A DNA stretch of 64,000 nucleotides from Streptomyces chartreusis (lineage in GTDB: Bacteria > Actinomycetota > Actinomycetes > Streptomycetales > Streptomycetaceae): the NCBI RefSeq assembly GCF_008704715.1, contig NZ_CP023689.1:5270001-5334000 (forward strand), read 5' to 3'. The notes below the pieces were generated by a model. It was not told where the DNA came from. It was given only the letters and a program-made list of their open reading frames with translations, and made no database searches. The position numbers and the translations under genes are program-made. Shown here one piece after another: positions 24,927 through 34,165 of the stretch. Each line of letters starts with the position of its first letter. Positions within the stretch are counted from its first letter, which is position 1.

Positions 24927-25619
24927 ATGGCCATCACCGACGACCTGCGTAAGACCTTCAGCGACCCGACGCCGCTCTACTTCGCCGCCGGCACCGCCGA
25001 CCTGGCCCTCCAGCAGGCCAGGAAGGTGCCCGCCCTGGTGGAGCAGCTGCGTTCCGAGGCGCCGGCTCGGTTCGAGGCCGTTCGCAGCACCGACCCGAAG
25101 GCCGTCCAGGAGAAGGCCGCCACGCGTGCCAAGGAGGCGGGCGCCAAGGCCAAGGAGGCGCAGGAGACCCTCCAGACCAAGGTCAACGAGTTCGTCAGCA
25201 GCCTGGACGCCGACGTCAAGAAGTTCGGCAGCAACCTCGACGCGGACGTCAAGAAGTTCGGCAGCAGCATCGACGCCGACCTGAAGAAGTTCGGCGAGAG
25301 CGCCCAGGACTTCGCGCTGCGCACCATCGGTGTCGCCGCCGAGTACGCGGTCAAGGCCCGTGAGGCCTACGAGAAGGTCGCCGAGCACGGCGAGCAGACC
25401 GTGAAGACCTGGCGCGGCGAGGCGGCCGAGGAGATCGAGGACCTCGCCATCGCCGTGGAGCCCAAGGCCGAGCCGGTCGAGGTCAAGGAGGACAAGGCCG
25501 CGGCGAAGCCCGCCGAGGCCAAGCCCGCCGCCGAGGCCGCCCCGGCGAAGAAGGCGCCCACCAAGAAGGCTCCGGCGCGCAAGCCCGCCGCCAAGAAGAC
25601 GACGCCGCCCGCCAAGTAA
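24927..25619 (+). CDS. HbhA-like helical protein with Lys/Ala/Pro tail
   Basis: 230 residues resembling mycobacterial heparin-binding hemagglutinin: an extended amphipathic coiled coil (about 10-160) and a C-terminal tail of KKAP/PAAK repeats like that of HbhA and histone H1. Three 11-residue repeats (LDADVKKFGSN, LDADVKKFGSS, IDADLKKFGES) occupy about 93-125. There is no signal peptide. The tail could bind DNA, polyanions or membranes. A GGGAGGA site precedes ATG 24927. Surface adhesin function in Streptomyces is not established. Confidence 0.85.
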   Translation: MAITDDLRKTFSDPTPLYFAAGTADLALQQARKVPALVEQLRSEAPARFEAVRSTDPKAVQEKAATRAKEAGAKAKEAQETLQTKVNEFVSSLDADVKKFGSNLDADVKKFGSSIDADLKKFGESAQDFALRTIGVAAEYAVKAREAYEKVAEHGEQTVKTWRGEAAEEIEDLAIAVEPKAEPVEVKEDKAAAKPAEAKPAAEAAPAKKAPTKKAPARKPAAKKTTPPAK

Positions 25620-25650
25620 CACGGACGGGTGAAAAGCGACCGCAGATCAC

Positions 25651-25679
25651 GGGCCGGGCACTCGGGGAGTGCTCGGCCC
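25651..25679 (+). terminator. Terminator after HbhA-like gene
   Basis: Thirteen-bp arms (25651-25663 and 25667-25679) with one mismatch and a 3-nt loop, 32 nt after the stop. T-rich sequence follows only weakly. Confidence 0.6.
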
Positions 25680-25742
25680 GTTGTTCGGGTAGCGGTCCTG
25701 CGGTTGCGGGTACGGTGACCGCGTAGAGACGAGCCGAACCAG

Positions 25743-26093
25743 GTGGTGGACGTTGTGCTGATGCAAGGCTTCGTGGGGTTCATGTGGCTGCTGAGCATGG
25801 CCCTGATCCTTTTCAGCGGCTTCGCGCTGATTGACGCGGCCATCCGCCGCGAGGACGCCTACCGCGCCGCGGACAAGCAGTCCAAGGCGTTCTGGCTGAT
25901 CATCCTCGGCCTCGCCTTCGTGGTGAACCTGATCTTCAACATCCTGTCGTTCCTGCCGATCATCGGCCTCATCGCGACGATCGTGTACATGGTCGACGTA
26001 CGCCCCGCGATCAAGGGCCTCCCCGGCGGCGGCCGCAGCAGAAAAGGCTCCAGCAGCGACGGCCCGTACGGCCCCTACAACGGCGGCCGCTGA
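25743..26093 (+). CDS. DUF2516 family membrane protein
   Basis: Up to 116 residues. A first transmembrane helix (MWLLSMALILFSGFALI) is followed by a basic loop, then two more hydrophobic stretches (FWLIILGLAFVVNLIFNIL and IIGLIATIVYMVDVRP in part). The closing VYMVDVRPAI phrase is typical of actinobacterial DUF2516. The Gly/Ser/Arg C-terminus is low complexity. Start uncertain among GTG 25743, GTG 25755 and ATG 25761. Function unknown. Confidence 0.82.
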   Translation: MVDVVLMQGFVGFMWLLSMALILFSGFALIDAAIRREDAYRAADKQSKAFWLIILGLAFVVNLIFNILSFLPIIGLIATIVYMVDVRPAIKGLPGGGRSRKGSSSDGPYGPYNGGR

Positions 26094-26142
26094 GCCGTAC
26101 CTCCGAGGCTGCTGATCAATGCCCTAGAGGGCAGCGCCCACC

Positions 26143-26164
26143 AAGGGGCGCGGGGAACTGCGCG
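26143..26164. repeat. Dispersed Streptomyces GGGGAACTGCG repeat, copy 1
   Basis: AAGGGGCGCGGGGAACTGCG is the widespread Streptomyces intergenic repeat. Inverted copies occur at 29969-29989 and 30049-30068 in this window. Confidence 0.7.
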
Positions 26165-26253
26165 CCCAACCAGGTAAGACCCGCAGCCGGCATGCGACAG
26201 CACCCCTACGGCGGGTCTCCGAACGGCGCCCGCCCGCTCACGCCCCCGCCCGC

Positions 26254-27555
26254 TCACGCCCCCCGGTCGAGCAACAGCACAGCCACGTCATCCGTCAGCT
26301 CACCACCATTGAGGTCCCGGACCTCATTGACGGCGGCCCGCAGCAACGCCTCCCCGCGCAACCCCTCGGAGAGCTGGCGCCGGACCATCTCCACCATGCC
26401 GTCCTGCCCGAGCCGCTCGCGCCCCTGGCCGATCCGCCCCTCGATCAGGCCGTCGGTGTAGAGCATCAGGCTCCACTCCGCGCCGAGCTTGACCTCCATC
26501 CGAGGCCACCGTGCCTTGGGCAGCAGACCGAGCGCGGGCCCGTTGTTGTCGTACGGCAGCAGCTGTGCAGCCCGTCCGGGCCGGGCGAGCAGCGGCGACG
26601 GATGACCCGCCAGGCACAGCCCGGCGCGTCGGCCGTCCGGTGCTATGTCCACCGTGCACAGGGTCGCGAAGATCTCGTCGTCGGCCCGCTCGTGCTCGAG
26701 GACCTTCTGAAGCGTCCCCAGCAGCGCGTCACCGCACAGCCCGGCAAGGGTCAGTGCCCGCCAGGCGATGCGCAGCTCCACACCGAGGGCGGCCTCGTCC
26801 GGCCCGTGCCCGCACACGTCACCGATCATGGCGTGCACGGTGCCGTCGGCGGTGCGGACGACGTCGTAGAAGTCGCCGCCCAGCAGGGCACGCGAACGGC
26901 CGGGCCGATACCGCGCGGCGAACCGCAGCGACGACCCCTCCAGCAGCGGCGTGGGCAGCAGCCCGCGCTCCAGGCGCCGGTTCTCCTGCGCCCGCAGCCG
27001 GCCCTCGGCGAGCCGCCGCTCGGCCGTGTCGGAACGTTTCCTCTCCACTGCGTAGCGGATCGCACGGCTCAGCAGCCGCCCATCCAGTTCGTCCCGGAAG
27101 AGGTAGTCCTGGGCGCCCACGCGCACGGCTTCGGCGCCGCGCTCGGCGTCGCCGGAGGCGGTGAGCGCGAGCACGGCGTGCCGGGGCGCGAGCTCCAGCA
27201 CGTGCCGGAGCACGGCCAGCTCGTCGTCGTCCACGCCGCGACCGGGCGCCGCGAGGGCGAGGTCCAGCAGGATGCAGTGGACGTCGTCGGTGAGCAGCCG
27301 CCCGGCCTCGGTGAGGTTGCGGGCGGTGCGCACACGGATCGGCCGGCCGGCCGAGTCGTGCAGCTCGGGGACCATTGCGGAGCCGCCGGGATCGTCCTCG
27401 ATCAGCAGCAGCGTCAGAGCGGTATGGGTGCTGTTCTCGACCGTCTCATCCTTACGCGGGGCCACCTCACGGGTGGTGCCGCCTGGGGACGCGGCCGGCG
27501 CCTGACCAGTCTCCACGGCCGGGATCGCTCTCTGCCGCGGTACGGGTACGGGCAT
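26254..27555 (-). CDS. Response-regulator-like receiver fused to PP2C (SpoIIE-type) phosphatase
   Basis: About 433 residues. N-terminal receiver-like domain (about 50-170): acidic LLLIEDD, phospho-acceptor candidate in CILLDLA, and ALTAS, but the conserved Lys is replaced (DYLFRDEL where DYLxK is usual), so phosphorylation may be altered. A linker helix precedes a PP2C/SpoIIE domain with metal Asp residues in GGDFYDV, IGDVCGHG and LTDDVAVLLLD. Such proteins control anti-anti-sigma factors in stress and development. Cytosolic. ATG 27555 has GGAAGGAAG upstream. Confidence 0.9.
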   Translation of the reverse strand: MPVPVPRQRAIPAVETGQAPAASPGGTTREVAPRKDETVENSTHTALTLLLIEDDPGGSAMVPELHDSAGRPIRVRTARNLTEAGRLLTDDVHCILLDLALAAPGRGVDDDELAVLRHVLELAPRHAVLALTASGDAERGAEAVRVGAQDYLFRDELDGRLLSRAIRYAVERKRSDTAERRLAEGRLRAQENRRLERGLLPTPLLEGSSLRFAARYRPGRSRALLGGDFYDVVRTADGTVHAMIGDVCGHGPDEAALGVELRIAWRALTLAGLCGDALLGTLQKVLEHERADDEIFATLCTVDIAPDGRRAGLCLAGHPSPLLARPGRAAQLLPYDNNGPALGLLPKARWPRMEVKLGAEWSLMLYTDGLIEGRIGQGRERLGQDGMVEMVRRQLSEGLRGEALLRAAVNEVRDLNGGELTDDVAVLLLDRGA

Positions 27556-27837
27556 CGTCTTGACTTCCTTCCCTCCCCCCGAGGGTGGTGGGAACGAGGG
27601 ACCTCGATCCACCGACGGGGACCATAGCGGGTGTCGGCGCCGCAGCGGAATGGTGTGGAGCACGCCGTGTGGTCGCTGGCCGCTGTCATATGCCGCGTTC
27701 TGTACCGCAGTTGGACAGGGTGGCGCCCCGGCGGGGATGACGAACGTCACGTCGGGGCGGCGTTTGTCAGGAAAGTGGCGTGGGGTGGGTCACGTGTCCC
27801 GAGTCACGGCCCTTACGTCACAAGACGCCCTGAATCC

Positions 27838-28911
27838 TCACGCATCGGGCCGAACCACCCCGAGGATCCGCATCGACCCGGCGCCCGCGATCGTCACCGT
27901 CCGCCCCGGGCGCGGGGCGTGGATGATGGCGCCGTCGCCGATGTACATGGCGACATGGCTGGCGTCGGCGTTGTAGATGATGAGGTCTCCCGGGCGCATG
28001 TCCTCTATGTCGATGCGCTCCAGCTGCTTCCACTGCTCCTGCGAGGTCCGCGGAATGCCGCTGCCGGCGCTGGCCCAGGCCTGGGAGGTGAGCCCTGAAC
28101 AGTCGTAGGTCTTGGGGCCTTCAGCGCCCCATTCGTACGGTTTGCCCAACTGTGCGGTGGCGTACTCGACAGCCTTACGGCCCTGCGCGGATGCCTTGCC
28201 CTTGATGTCGTCGAGGACACCGGAGTCCAGCCAGGCGGTCTGCGCCTTGTGGGCGGCGTCCTCCTCCAGCTGGGCGAGGCGCTCCTTCTCCTCCTTCTCC
28301 AGCTGGGACTCCAGCTGTTCGGCCGCCTTGATCTGCTTCTCGATCTTCTTCTGGGCGGCGGCCTTGGCCTTGCGGCCGGCCTCCAGCTTCTGCCACTGGG
28401 CGGAGGCGTCGCTGGCGTACTGCTCCAAGTCCTGCTGGGTGCGGGTCATTTCGCCGAGCAGTCCCTTGGTGGCGCGCTGCCCCTGGATCACCCGCCCGGC
28501 GCTGTCGAGAAAGTCCCGCGGATCGTCGCTCAGCATCAACTTCGCCTCGTCGGGCAGCCCGCCCGACCGGTACTGCGCGGCGGCCGCGGAGCCGGCCCGC
28601 TTCTTCAACTCGGCGAGTTTCTCCTGGCCTTTGACGATCTTCTTGGCCAGCGAGACGATCTCGGCCGACTGCTTCTCGGCCGCCTCCTCGGCGGCGTTGT
28701 ACTCGTCGGTGGCGACGGCCGCGTCGTGGTAGAGCTTCTCCAGCTTCTTGCGGACGTCCTCAAGCTCCTTGTTCGACACCGGGGTCGGTGACGCGGAGGG
28801 TGAGCTGCTCGGGGACGGAGTGGGTGCCGCGAAGGCGGTGCCCGGCGCCGCCAGTACGGTGACCGCGCAGACGACGGTCACGGCCGTAGCGATCAGGCCG
28901 CGCTTACCCAT
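27838..28911 (-). CDS. Secreted NlpC/P60 peptidoglycan endopeptidase
   Basis: 357 residues. Signal peptide (about 1-28, ending GTAFAAP), a long charged coiled coil (about 45-230), then a C-terminal NlpC/P60 domain with catalytic Cys in YDCSGL, His in SHVAMYIG and a third polar residue in IIHAPRPG. These enzymes cut the stem peptide of peptidoglycan in hyphal growth and sporulation, and the coiled coil usually autoinhibits. ATG 28911 starts MGKRG. I searched the upstream region for the c-di-AMP (ydaO) riboswitch and did not find it. Confidence 0.92.
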   Translation of the reverse strand: MGKRGLIATAVTVVCAVTVLAAPGTAFAAPTPSPSSSPSASPTPVSNKELEDVRKKLEKLYHDAAVATDEYNAAEEAAEKQSAEIVSLAKKIVKGQEKLAELKKRAGSAAAAQYRSGGLPDEAKLMLSDDPRDFLDSAGRVIQGQRATKGLLGEMTRTQQDLEQYASDASAQWQKLEAGRKAKAAAQKKIEKQIKAAEQLESQLEKEEKERLAQLEEDAAHKAQTAWLDSGVLDDIKGKASAQGRKAVEYATAQLGKPYEWGAEGPKTYDCSGLTSQAWASAGSGIPRTSQEQWKQLERIDIEDMRPGDLIIYNADASHVAMYIGDGAIIHAPRPGRTVTIAGAGSMRILGVVRPDA

Positions 28912-29129
28912 ACCTGTGCCCCCAAACTGATGTCCCGTCAGTAACATACGAGCGTCCGGGGGATCGTGCCACGACGGCGCGCAAAGTTACAGAGGTCTGC
29001 TTCCCCCCTTTCACGCCCCGCTATGACGATCTCCCGCCTTTGTGACGAACGACTCGCGGAGATCGTTCCGTGATCCACGGTCCACCGGGCAAACGGCAGG
29101 GAAATGTCCGGGAACGACACGAGACCGAC

Positions 29130-29921
29130 CTACCCCCGAGGCGCCAAAGCCCCCCACCGCACGGTCACTTCCCCCTGCCGCCACCGCCCCGCCCCGTCCA
29201 CCACGGGCCAGTCGACCGCAAGATCCCGCACCGCCCGGATCCACCTCTGCCGCGCACCGTAGGACGCATAGGGCGCCGCGGCGGCCCAGGCCCGGTCGAA
29301 GTCCCGCAGAAACGCGTGCACCGGCTCACCGGGCACATTGCGATGAATGAGCGCTTTGGGCAGCCGCTCGGCAAGATTCGAAGGCCGCTCCAACGACCCC
29401 AGCCGAGCCGCGAACGTCACAGTCCGCGGCCCCTCGGGCCCGAGCGCAACCCACACATGCCGACGCCCGACCTCATCACAGGTCCCCTCGACAAGCAGCC
29501 CACCCGACGCCAGCCGCCCACAGAGCCGCTCCCAGACCCCGGCGACCTCCCCCTCGTCGTACTGCCGCAACACATTGGCGGCGCGAATGAGAAGGGGACG
29601 CTGCGAACCGGGGATCTCGAACCCACCATGCCGAAACACGAGCCCGTCCCGCTCATACGGCCGCGCGGCGACGACCCGAGCAGGTTCGATCTCAAGCCCG
29701 ACCACACGAACCCGTGGCGCCACCACACGAAGCCGCCCGAGCAACTCGACGGCCGTCCAGGGAGCAGCTCCGTACCCAAGATCGACCGCAACAGGATCAT
29801 CGCCCCGCCGCAACGCGCTCCCGTGGGTATGGGCGATCCACCGGTCCATCCGGCGCAGCCGATTCGGATTGGTGGTCCCGCGTGTCACCGTTCCCACGGG
29901 GCGGGCGACGCGGGCACTCAT
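29130..29921 (-). CDS. Class I SAM-dependent methyltransferase
   Basis: 263 residues. The Rossmann-like SAM motif is AVDLGYGAAPWTAVELLGRL (motif I, DLGYG) and GLEIEPARV follows as motif II. A LIRAANVLRQY segment corresponds to the post-motif strand. Related actinobacterial proteins lie upstream of mshA. Substrate unknown. The gene is divergent from mshA, with a 524-bp repeat-rich region between. It lacks signal peptide and membrane segments. Confidence 0.85.
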   Translation of the reverse strand: MSARVARPVGTVTRGTTNPNRLRRMDRWIAHTHGSALRRGDDPVAVDLGYGAAPWTAVELLGRLRVVAPRVRVVGLEIEPARVVAARPYERDGLVFRHGGFEIPGSQRPLLIRAANVLRQYDEGEVAGVWERLCGRLASGGLLVEGTCDEVGRRHVWVALGPEGPRTVTFAARLGSLERPSNLAERLPKALIHRNVPGEPVHAFLRDFDRAWAAAAPYASYGARQRWIRAVRDLAVDWPVVDGAGRWRQGEVTVRWGALAPRG

Positions 29922-29968
29922 GCATAAGAGGGTATGCGTACGGCAGCTGCGGGCCCGTCGTGGCTGGT

Positions 29969-29989
29969 CGCGCAGTTCCCCGCGCCCCT
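29969..29989. repeat. Dispersed GGGGAACTGCG repeat, copy 2 (inverted)
   Basis: GCGCAGTTCCCCGCGCCCCT, reverse orientation of the 26143 copy. A third copy follows 60 nt downstream. Confidence 0.65.
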
Positions 29990-30048
29990 AAAAGAAGGGC
30001 GTTGCAGTGGGCCTGCGCCGCGACGTGACCGCACCCGTCACAACCGTT

Positions 30049-30068
30049 GCGCAGTTCCCCGCGCCCCT
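30049..30068. repeat. Dispersed GGGGAACTGCG repeat, copy 3 (inverted)
   Basis: Same 20-nt word GCGCAGTTCCCCGCGCCCCT as copy 2, 80 nt away. Confidence 0.65.
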
Positions 30069-30101
30069 GGGGCGTTGCAGCCTGGCCGCGTACGGCGGTG
30101 A

Positions 30102-30210
30102 GGGGACGTGCCGGGGGGTGTCCGCCCGCAGCGGCGGGCGTCAACGCCGAGCACCCTCCTGAGAGACCCCAACCGCCCGACCGAGGACGGATACCCCCCG
30201 GCACGTCCCC
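30102..30210. repeat. Dispersed inverted-repeat element, copy A
   Basis: Two 23-nt arms (30102-30124 and 30188-30210) are complementary at 22 of 23 positions and separated by 63 nt. The arms read GGGGACGTGCCGGGGGGT... and its complement. The same element, with matching flanks on both sides (GCCGCGTACGGCGG before, GACCCACCC after), occurs at 53644-53752. It encodes nothing evident and may be a non-autonomous mobile or REP-like element. Confidence 0.75.
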
Positions 30211-30445
30211 GACCCACCCACCGGCGGCAGGCGCTACCCGCACCCCCACCCGGCGCAAGGGGCCGCCGCAGGCATCCCGCCCCCCACCCCCACGCACACA
30301 CCCCCCGAACAGTTGAGCGACCCCCAGTAATTCCTAGGCAAAAACCACCCCACCAGGAATGGGAACCCCTCCCTCCGGCGTTGCACCGCCTTGGAGGGCG
30401 CTCAACCCTCTGCCCGGCATGCCCGCAGCCAAGGAGGACCGCCAC

Positions 30446-31783
30446 GTGAGCCAGTACGTCAGCAGGCTCGGGCGACGCTCCCCGTCGGCCCCCTCCCGAC
30501 TCCGGCTCCACCGCCGCCCCCGCCGCGTAGCCATGCTCAGCGTGCACACCTCCCCGCTCCACCAGCCCGGCACAGGCGACGCCGGCGGCATGAACGTCTA
30601 CATCGTCGAACTCGCACAACGCCTCGCCGCCATCAACATCGAGGTCGAGATCTTCACTCGCACCACCGCCACCGACCTCCCACCCGTCGTGGAACTGGCC
30701 CCCGGCGTTCTGGTCCGCCACATCGACGCGGGCCCCTACGAGGGCCTGAACAAGGAAGACCTCCCCGCCCAGCTCTGCGCCTTCACCCACGGCGTGATGC
30801 AGGCATGGGCCGGCCACCGCCCCGGCTACTACGACCTCGTCCACTCCCACTACTGGCTCTCCGGCCACGTCGGCTGGCTCGCAGCCCAACGCTGGGGCGC
30901 CCCCCTCGTGCACGCCATGCACACCATGGCCAAGGTCAAGAATGCCAACCTCGCCGACGGCGACACCCCCGAACCCGCGGCCCGCGTGATCGGCGAGACG
31001 CAGATCGTCGCGGCAGCGGACCGCCTCATCGCCAACACCTCCGAGGAAGCGGAAGAACTCGTACGCCACTACGCGGCAGCCCGCGACAAGGTCGCCGTCG
31101 TCCACCCCGGCGTCAACCTCACCCGCTTCGCGCCCGCCGACGGCCGAGCCGCGGCCCGCGCCCGCCTCGGCCTCCCGCAGGACGCCCTGATCCCCCTGTT
31201 CGCAGGCCGCATCCAGCCCCTCAAGGCCCCGGACATCCTCCTGCGCGCGGTGGCCGTCCTCCTCGACGAGCACCCCGAACTGCGCTCCCGCATCCTCGTC
31301 CCGATCGTCGGCGGCCCCAGCGGCAGCGGCCTCGCCAAGCCGGAGGGCCTGCAGAAGCTCGCCGCCCGCCTGGGCATCGCGGACGTCGTACGGTTCCGCC
31401 CGCCCGTCGGCCAGGAGCAGCTCGCCGACTGGTTCAGGGCGGCATCGTTGCTGGTCATGCCGTCGTACAGCGAGTCCTTCGGCCTGGTGGCCATCGAGGC
31501 GCAGGCGGCCGGCACACCCGTACTGGCCGCCGCGGTCGGCGGTCTGCCCGTCGCGGTCCGGGACGGGCACACCGGATTCCTGGTCCAGGGCCACAACCCG
31601 GCGGAGTACGCGCGCGTGCTGCGCGCCTTCGCCGACGAGCCGCACCTGACCGCCCGGATGGGCGAGGCGGCCTCCCGGCACGCCCAGTCCTTCGGCTGGG
31701 ACACCGCGGCGGCGGCCACGGCGGACGTCTACACGGCGGCGGCCCAGGCGCATCGCCGTCGCGTACGCTCCCACCATGGGTGA
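30446..31783 (+). CDS. mshA: Mycothiol glycosyltransferase MshA
   Basis: 445 residues. D-inositol-3-phosphate glycosyltransferase, the first step of mycothiol synthesis (UDP-GlcNAc + inositol 3-phosphate). The GT-B fold signatures are present: GDAGGMNVYI for the acceptor loop, FAGRIQPLKAPDILL for the sugar-nucleotide site, and the ExxxxxxxE-like MPSYSESFGLVAIEAQAAG at the donor pocket. GTG 30446 is chosen for the AAGGAGGA site with 7-nt spacing. The next gene begins inside its last codons, so they are coupled. Confidence 0.95.
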   Translation: MSQYVSRLGRRSPSAPSRLRLHRRPRRVAMLSVHTSPLHQPGTGDAGGMNVYIVELAQRLAAINIEVEIFTRTTATDLPPVVELAPGVLVRHIDAGPYEGLNKEDLPAQLCAFTHGVMQAWAGHRPGYYDLVHSHYWLSGHVGWLAAQRWGAPLVHAMHTMAKVKNANLADGDTPEPAARVIGETQIVAAADRLIANTSEEAEELVRHYAAARDKVAVVHPGVNLTRFAPADGRAAARARLGLPQDALIPLFAGRIQPLKAPDILLRAVAVLLDEHPELRSRILVPIVGGPSGSGLAKPEGLQKLAARLGIADVVRFRPPVGQEQLADWFRAASLLVMPSYSESFGLVAIEAQAAGTPVLAAAVGGLPVAVRDGHTGFLVQGHNPAEYARVLRAFADEPHLTARMGEAASRHAQSFGWDTAAAATADVYTAAAQAHRRRVRSHHG

Positions 31784-32285
31784 CGCACAGGACGTACAGC
31801 GGGCGGCGCAGGTCGTCGAGGGAGCCCTGAAGGACGCCGAGCTGGAGTGGGAGAGCCCCGCCCCCGGCAACTACGTCGTCAAGCTCCCCGGCACACGCAA
31901 GCTCTCCACGACGGTGTCCCTGCTCGTCGGCCGCCACTCCCTGTCGCTGAACGCCTTCGTCATCCGCCACCCCGACGAGAACGAACCCGGTGTCCACCGC
32001 TGGCTCCTGGAGCGCAACCTCAAGCTCTACGGCGTGAGCTACGCCGTCGACCGGCTCGGCGACATCTACGTCACCGCCAAGCTCCCGCTAGCCGCCGTGA
32101 CCGTCGACGAGATCGACCGTCTCCTCGGTCAGGTCCTGGAGGCGGCCGACGGCGCCTTCAACACCCTCCTGGAGCTCGGCTTCGCGTCCGCGATCCGCAA
32201 GGAGTACGAGTGGCGCGTGGCGCGCGGCGAGTCGACGCGCAACCTGGACGCGTTCACCCATCTGATCCAGCGGCCCTCGGAGTGA
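31776..32285 (+). CDS. YbjN-domain protein
   Basis: 169 residues, YbjN-like (type III chaperone-like fold), cytosolic. The phrase DENEPGVHRWLLERNLKLYGVSYAVD and the following GDIYVTAKLP strand are typical (shown in parts for length). Its ATG lies inside the mshA 3' end (overlap of 8 bp), so the two are co-translated. YbjN proteins modulate stability or assembly of other proteins. A specific role with mshA is suggested only by conserved adjacency. Confidence 0.87.
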   Translation: MGDAQDVQRAAQVVEGALKDAELEWESPAPGNYVVKLPGTRKLSTTVSLLVGRHSLSLNAFVIRHPDENEPGVHRWLLERNLKLYGVSYAVDRLGDIYVTAKLPLAAVTVDEIDRLLGQVLEAADGAFNTLLELGFASAIRKEYEWRVARGESTRNLDAFTHLIQRPSE

Positions 32286-32446
32286 CGTTCACCGACCCCA
32301 GGGTCGACCCGCGGACCTAGAAAGGTCCGAACCAACTCACCTCGCACGACCCCTTCCGCACCCATGCGCGGCCGTGGCATGCTCACCGCCATCGCACTTC
32401 TGAACGACGTTCACATCCATGAAAGCCACATGGAGGGCGTACGGAC

Positions 32447-34165
32447 ATGGGCAACGCGCATCTCACCAGACGGACCCTGCTCGGCGGAGCCACGGCAGTG
32501 GCACTCGGCGCGACGGCGGCGGGCGTCGCACACGCGACGACCGCGAAACCCCACTCCACCGGAGCTCCCCTCACCGGGCCCCGGACGCCGCCCAGCGCGA
32601 CACCCCAAGTCCCGCCCATATGGCGAGAGTTCAACCGCACCCCGTACACCCACCCCCAGATCCCCTACATAGGCCGGGCCGGCCACCGGGGCGGAGCGCG
32701 CCGCTTCCCCCGCCCCCGAGTCGTGGCAGACGTAAGGGACTTCGGCGCCGTGGCCGACGGAACGACCGACTCCGCCCCCGCGATCAACCGTGCCATCGCC
32801 GCCGCCGGAAGGGCCGGCGGTGGCACGGTCACCATCCCGCCCGGCACGTTCCGCATCGACGACGTCATCCGTATCGGCCACTCGAACGTGGTCCTCCGCG
32901 GCGCCGGCAGCACCCGCACCAAGCTGTACGCCACCCGCAACCTCACCGAACTGATCGGCCCCTACGGCTCCCGCTACGGCGGCGACAAGTCGTCCTGGTC
33001 CTGGGCCGGCGGCCTCATCTGGCTGGCACCGACGGCCCGTTGGGACTCCCTCGTCGCCGCGATCAGGGCGAAGGCGTGGCCCTTCGAGGGCTGGACCGGC
33101 AACCGGCGCGACGAGTGGCATCCGCTCACCACCGTCGCCCCGGCCCGCCAGGGCTCCTGGACGGTGACCGTCACGGACCCCTCGGCACTGCGTCCCGGCG
33201 CCCTGGTCCTGCTCCGCCTCTCCGACGACGCCGGCCACACCCTCCTGGAGCACATGTCCGGCGGCGGGCCGGGCCCCGAGGCGTACACCTGGGACGACAA
33301 GACGAAGCTGACCTCGTACGTCCCCTACGAGTGGCCGGTGCGCATCACCGCCGTGAAGGGCCGCAAGGTCACCCTCGAACGCCCGCTCCCGCTCGACGTA
33401 CGCCCCGAATGGGACCCGCAACTGACGACCCACGCGGACGAGTTGACCGGATCCGGCGTGGAGGGCCTGACCCTGGAGGCCATGGAGACCCCGCAGCAGC
33501 CGCACCTCCTCGACAAGGGCTACAACGGCGTCACCTTCCAGTGCGCGTACGACTGCTGGGCCGACGACGTGACGGTCCGCCACGTCGACAACGGCTTCGG
33601 CCTGGTCGCGGCCTCCGCCTGCACGCTCCGGCGCACGCGCGTGGCTGGCCGGGGCAGCCATCACCCCTACTTCTGCCGCGAGGGCTCCCACGACAACCTG
33701 ATCGAGGACTTCACGATCGAGGCCCGCACCACCCCGGCCCCCTCGGGCACCCAGCTGCACGGCATCAACGTCGAGGGCCTGTCCTCCTACAACGTCTGGT
33801 CACGCGGCGACATGCGCATGGGCACCTTCGACAGCCACCGCGGCCTGCCCTTCGCCAACGTCCGCACCGACATCACCGTCGACAACAACGGCCGCCACGG
33901 CGGCGACGCGAGCGCCGGCCCGCTGTTCGGCGCCCGCTTCACCCACTGGAACGTCCGGGTCACCAACGCCCGCGCGGGCATGATCCGCCTCGACGGCCTG
34001 GCCCCCTACTCCGCCACCGTCGGCCTCAACGAGGTCAGGGAGTTCGACCAGATCGACGTCCCCGACTTCACCGGCGACCTGCACTCCCGCCTGGAGCTGT
34101 ACGGCACGACGGACGCCGTGCACCCGCCCAACCTGTACGACGCTCAGCGCGCGCTGCCGCGATAG
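32447..34165 (+). CDS. Tat-exported right-handed beta-helix protein (pectate-lyase-like)
   Basis: 572 residues. The Tat signal peptide has the twin arginine TRRTLLGG motif and a hydrophobic segment to AHA (about 1-30). The following domain starts VRDFGAVADGTTDSAPAI, the classic opening of the pectate-lyase-3/glycoside hydrolase beta-helix family, with VVLRGAGS and repeated helix-turn segments to the end. It is probably a polysaccharide lyase or hydrolase, or a phage-tail-spike-like carbohydrate binder. Catalytic residues cannot be assigned. GGAGGG precedes ATG at 9 nt. The 3' end overlaps the convergent AraC gene by 22 bp. Confidence 0.87.
   Translation: MGNAHLTRRTLLGGATAVALGATAAGVAHATTAKPHSTGAPLTGPRTPPSATPQVPPIWREFNRTPYTHPQIPYIGRAGHRGGARRFPRPRVVADVRDFGAVADGTTDSAPAINRAIAAAGRAGGGTVTIPPGTFRIDDVIRIGHSNVVLRGAGSTRTKLYATRNLTELIGPYGSRYGGDKSSWSWAGGLIWLAPTARWDSLVAAIRAKAWPFEGWTGNRRDEWHPLTTVAPARQGSWTVTVTDPSALRPGALVLLRLSDDAGHTLLEHMSGGGPGPEAYTWDDKTKLTSYVPYEWPVRITAVKGRKVTLERPLPLDVRPEWDPQLTTHADELTGSGVEGLTLEAMETPQQPHLLDKGYNGVTFQCAYDCWADDVTVRHVDNGFGLVAASACTLRRTRVAGRGSHHPYFCREGSHDNLIEDFTIEARTTPAPSGTQLHGINVEGLSSYNVWSRGDMRMGTFDSHRGLPFANVRTDITVDNNGRHGGDASAGPLFGARFTHWNVRVTNARAGMIRLDGLAPYSATVGLNEVREFDQIDVPDFTGDLHSRLELYGTTDAVHPPNLYDAQRALPR

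Larger units (their letters stand above)
29922..30445. other. Repeat-rich intergenic region between methyltransferase and mshA
   Basis: 524 nt without a supported gene. It contains two inverted copies of the CGCAGTTCCCCGCGCCCCT repeat and copy A of the inverted-repeat element described at 30102-30210. Its last ~120 nt, including the AAGGAGGA ribosome site at 30431-30438, is the mshA leader. No regulatory motif could be named. Confidence 0.6.

Noticed and set aside
28912..29040. c-di-AMP (ydaO) riboswitch before the NlpC/P60 gene
   Set aside because: I compared the region by eye to the conserved core and did not find the characteristic segments.
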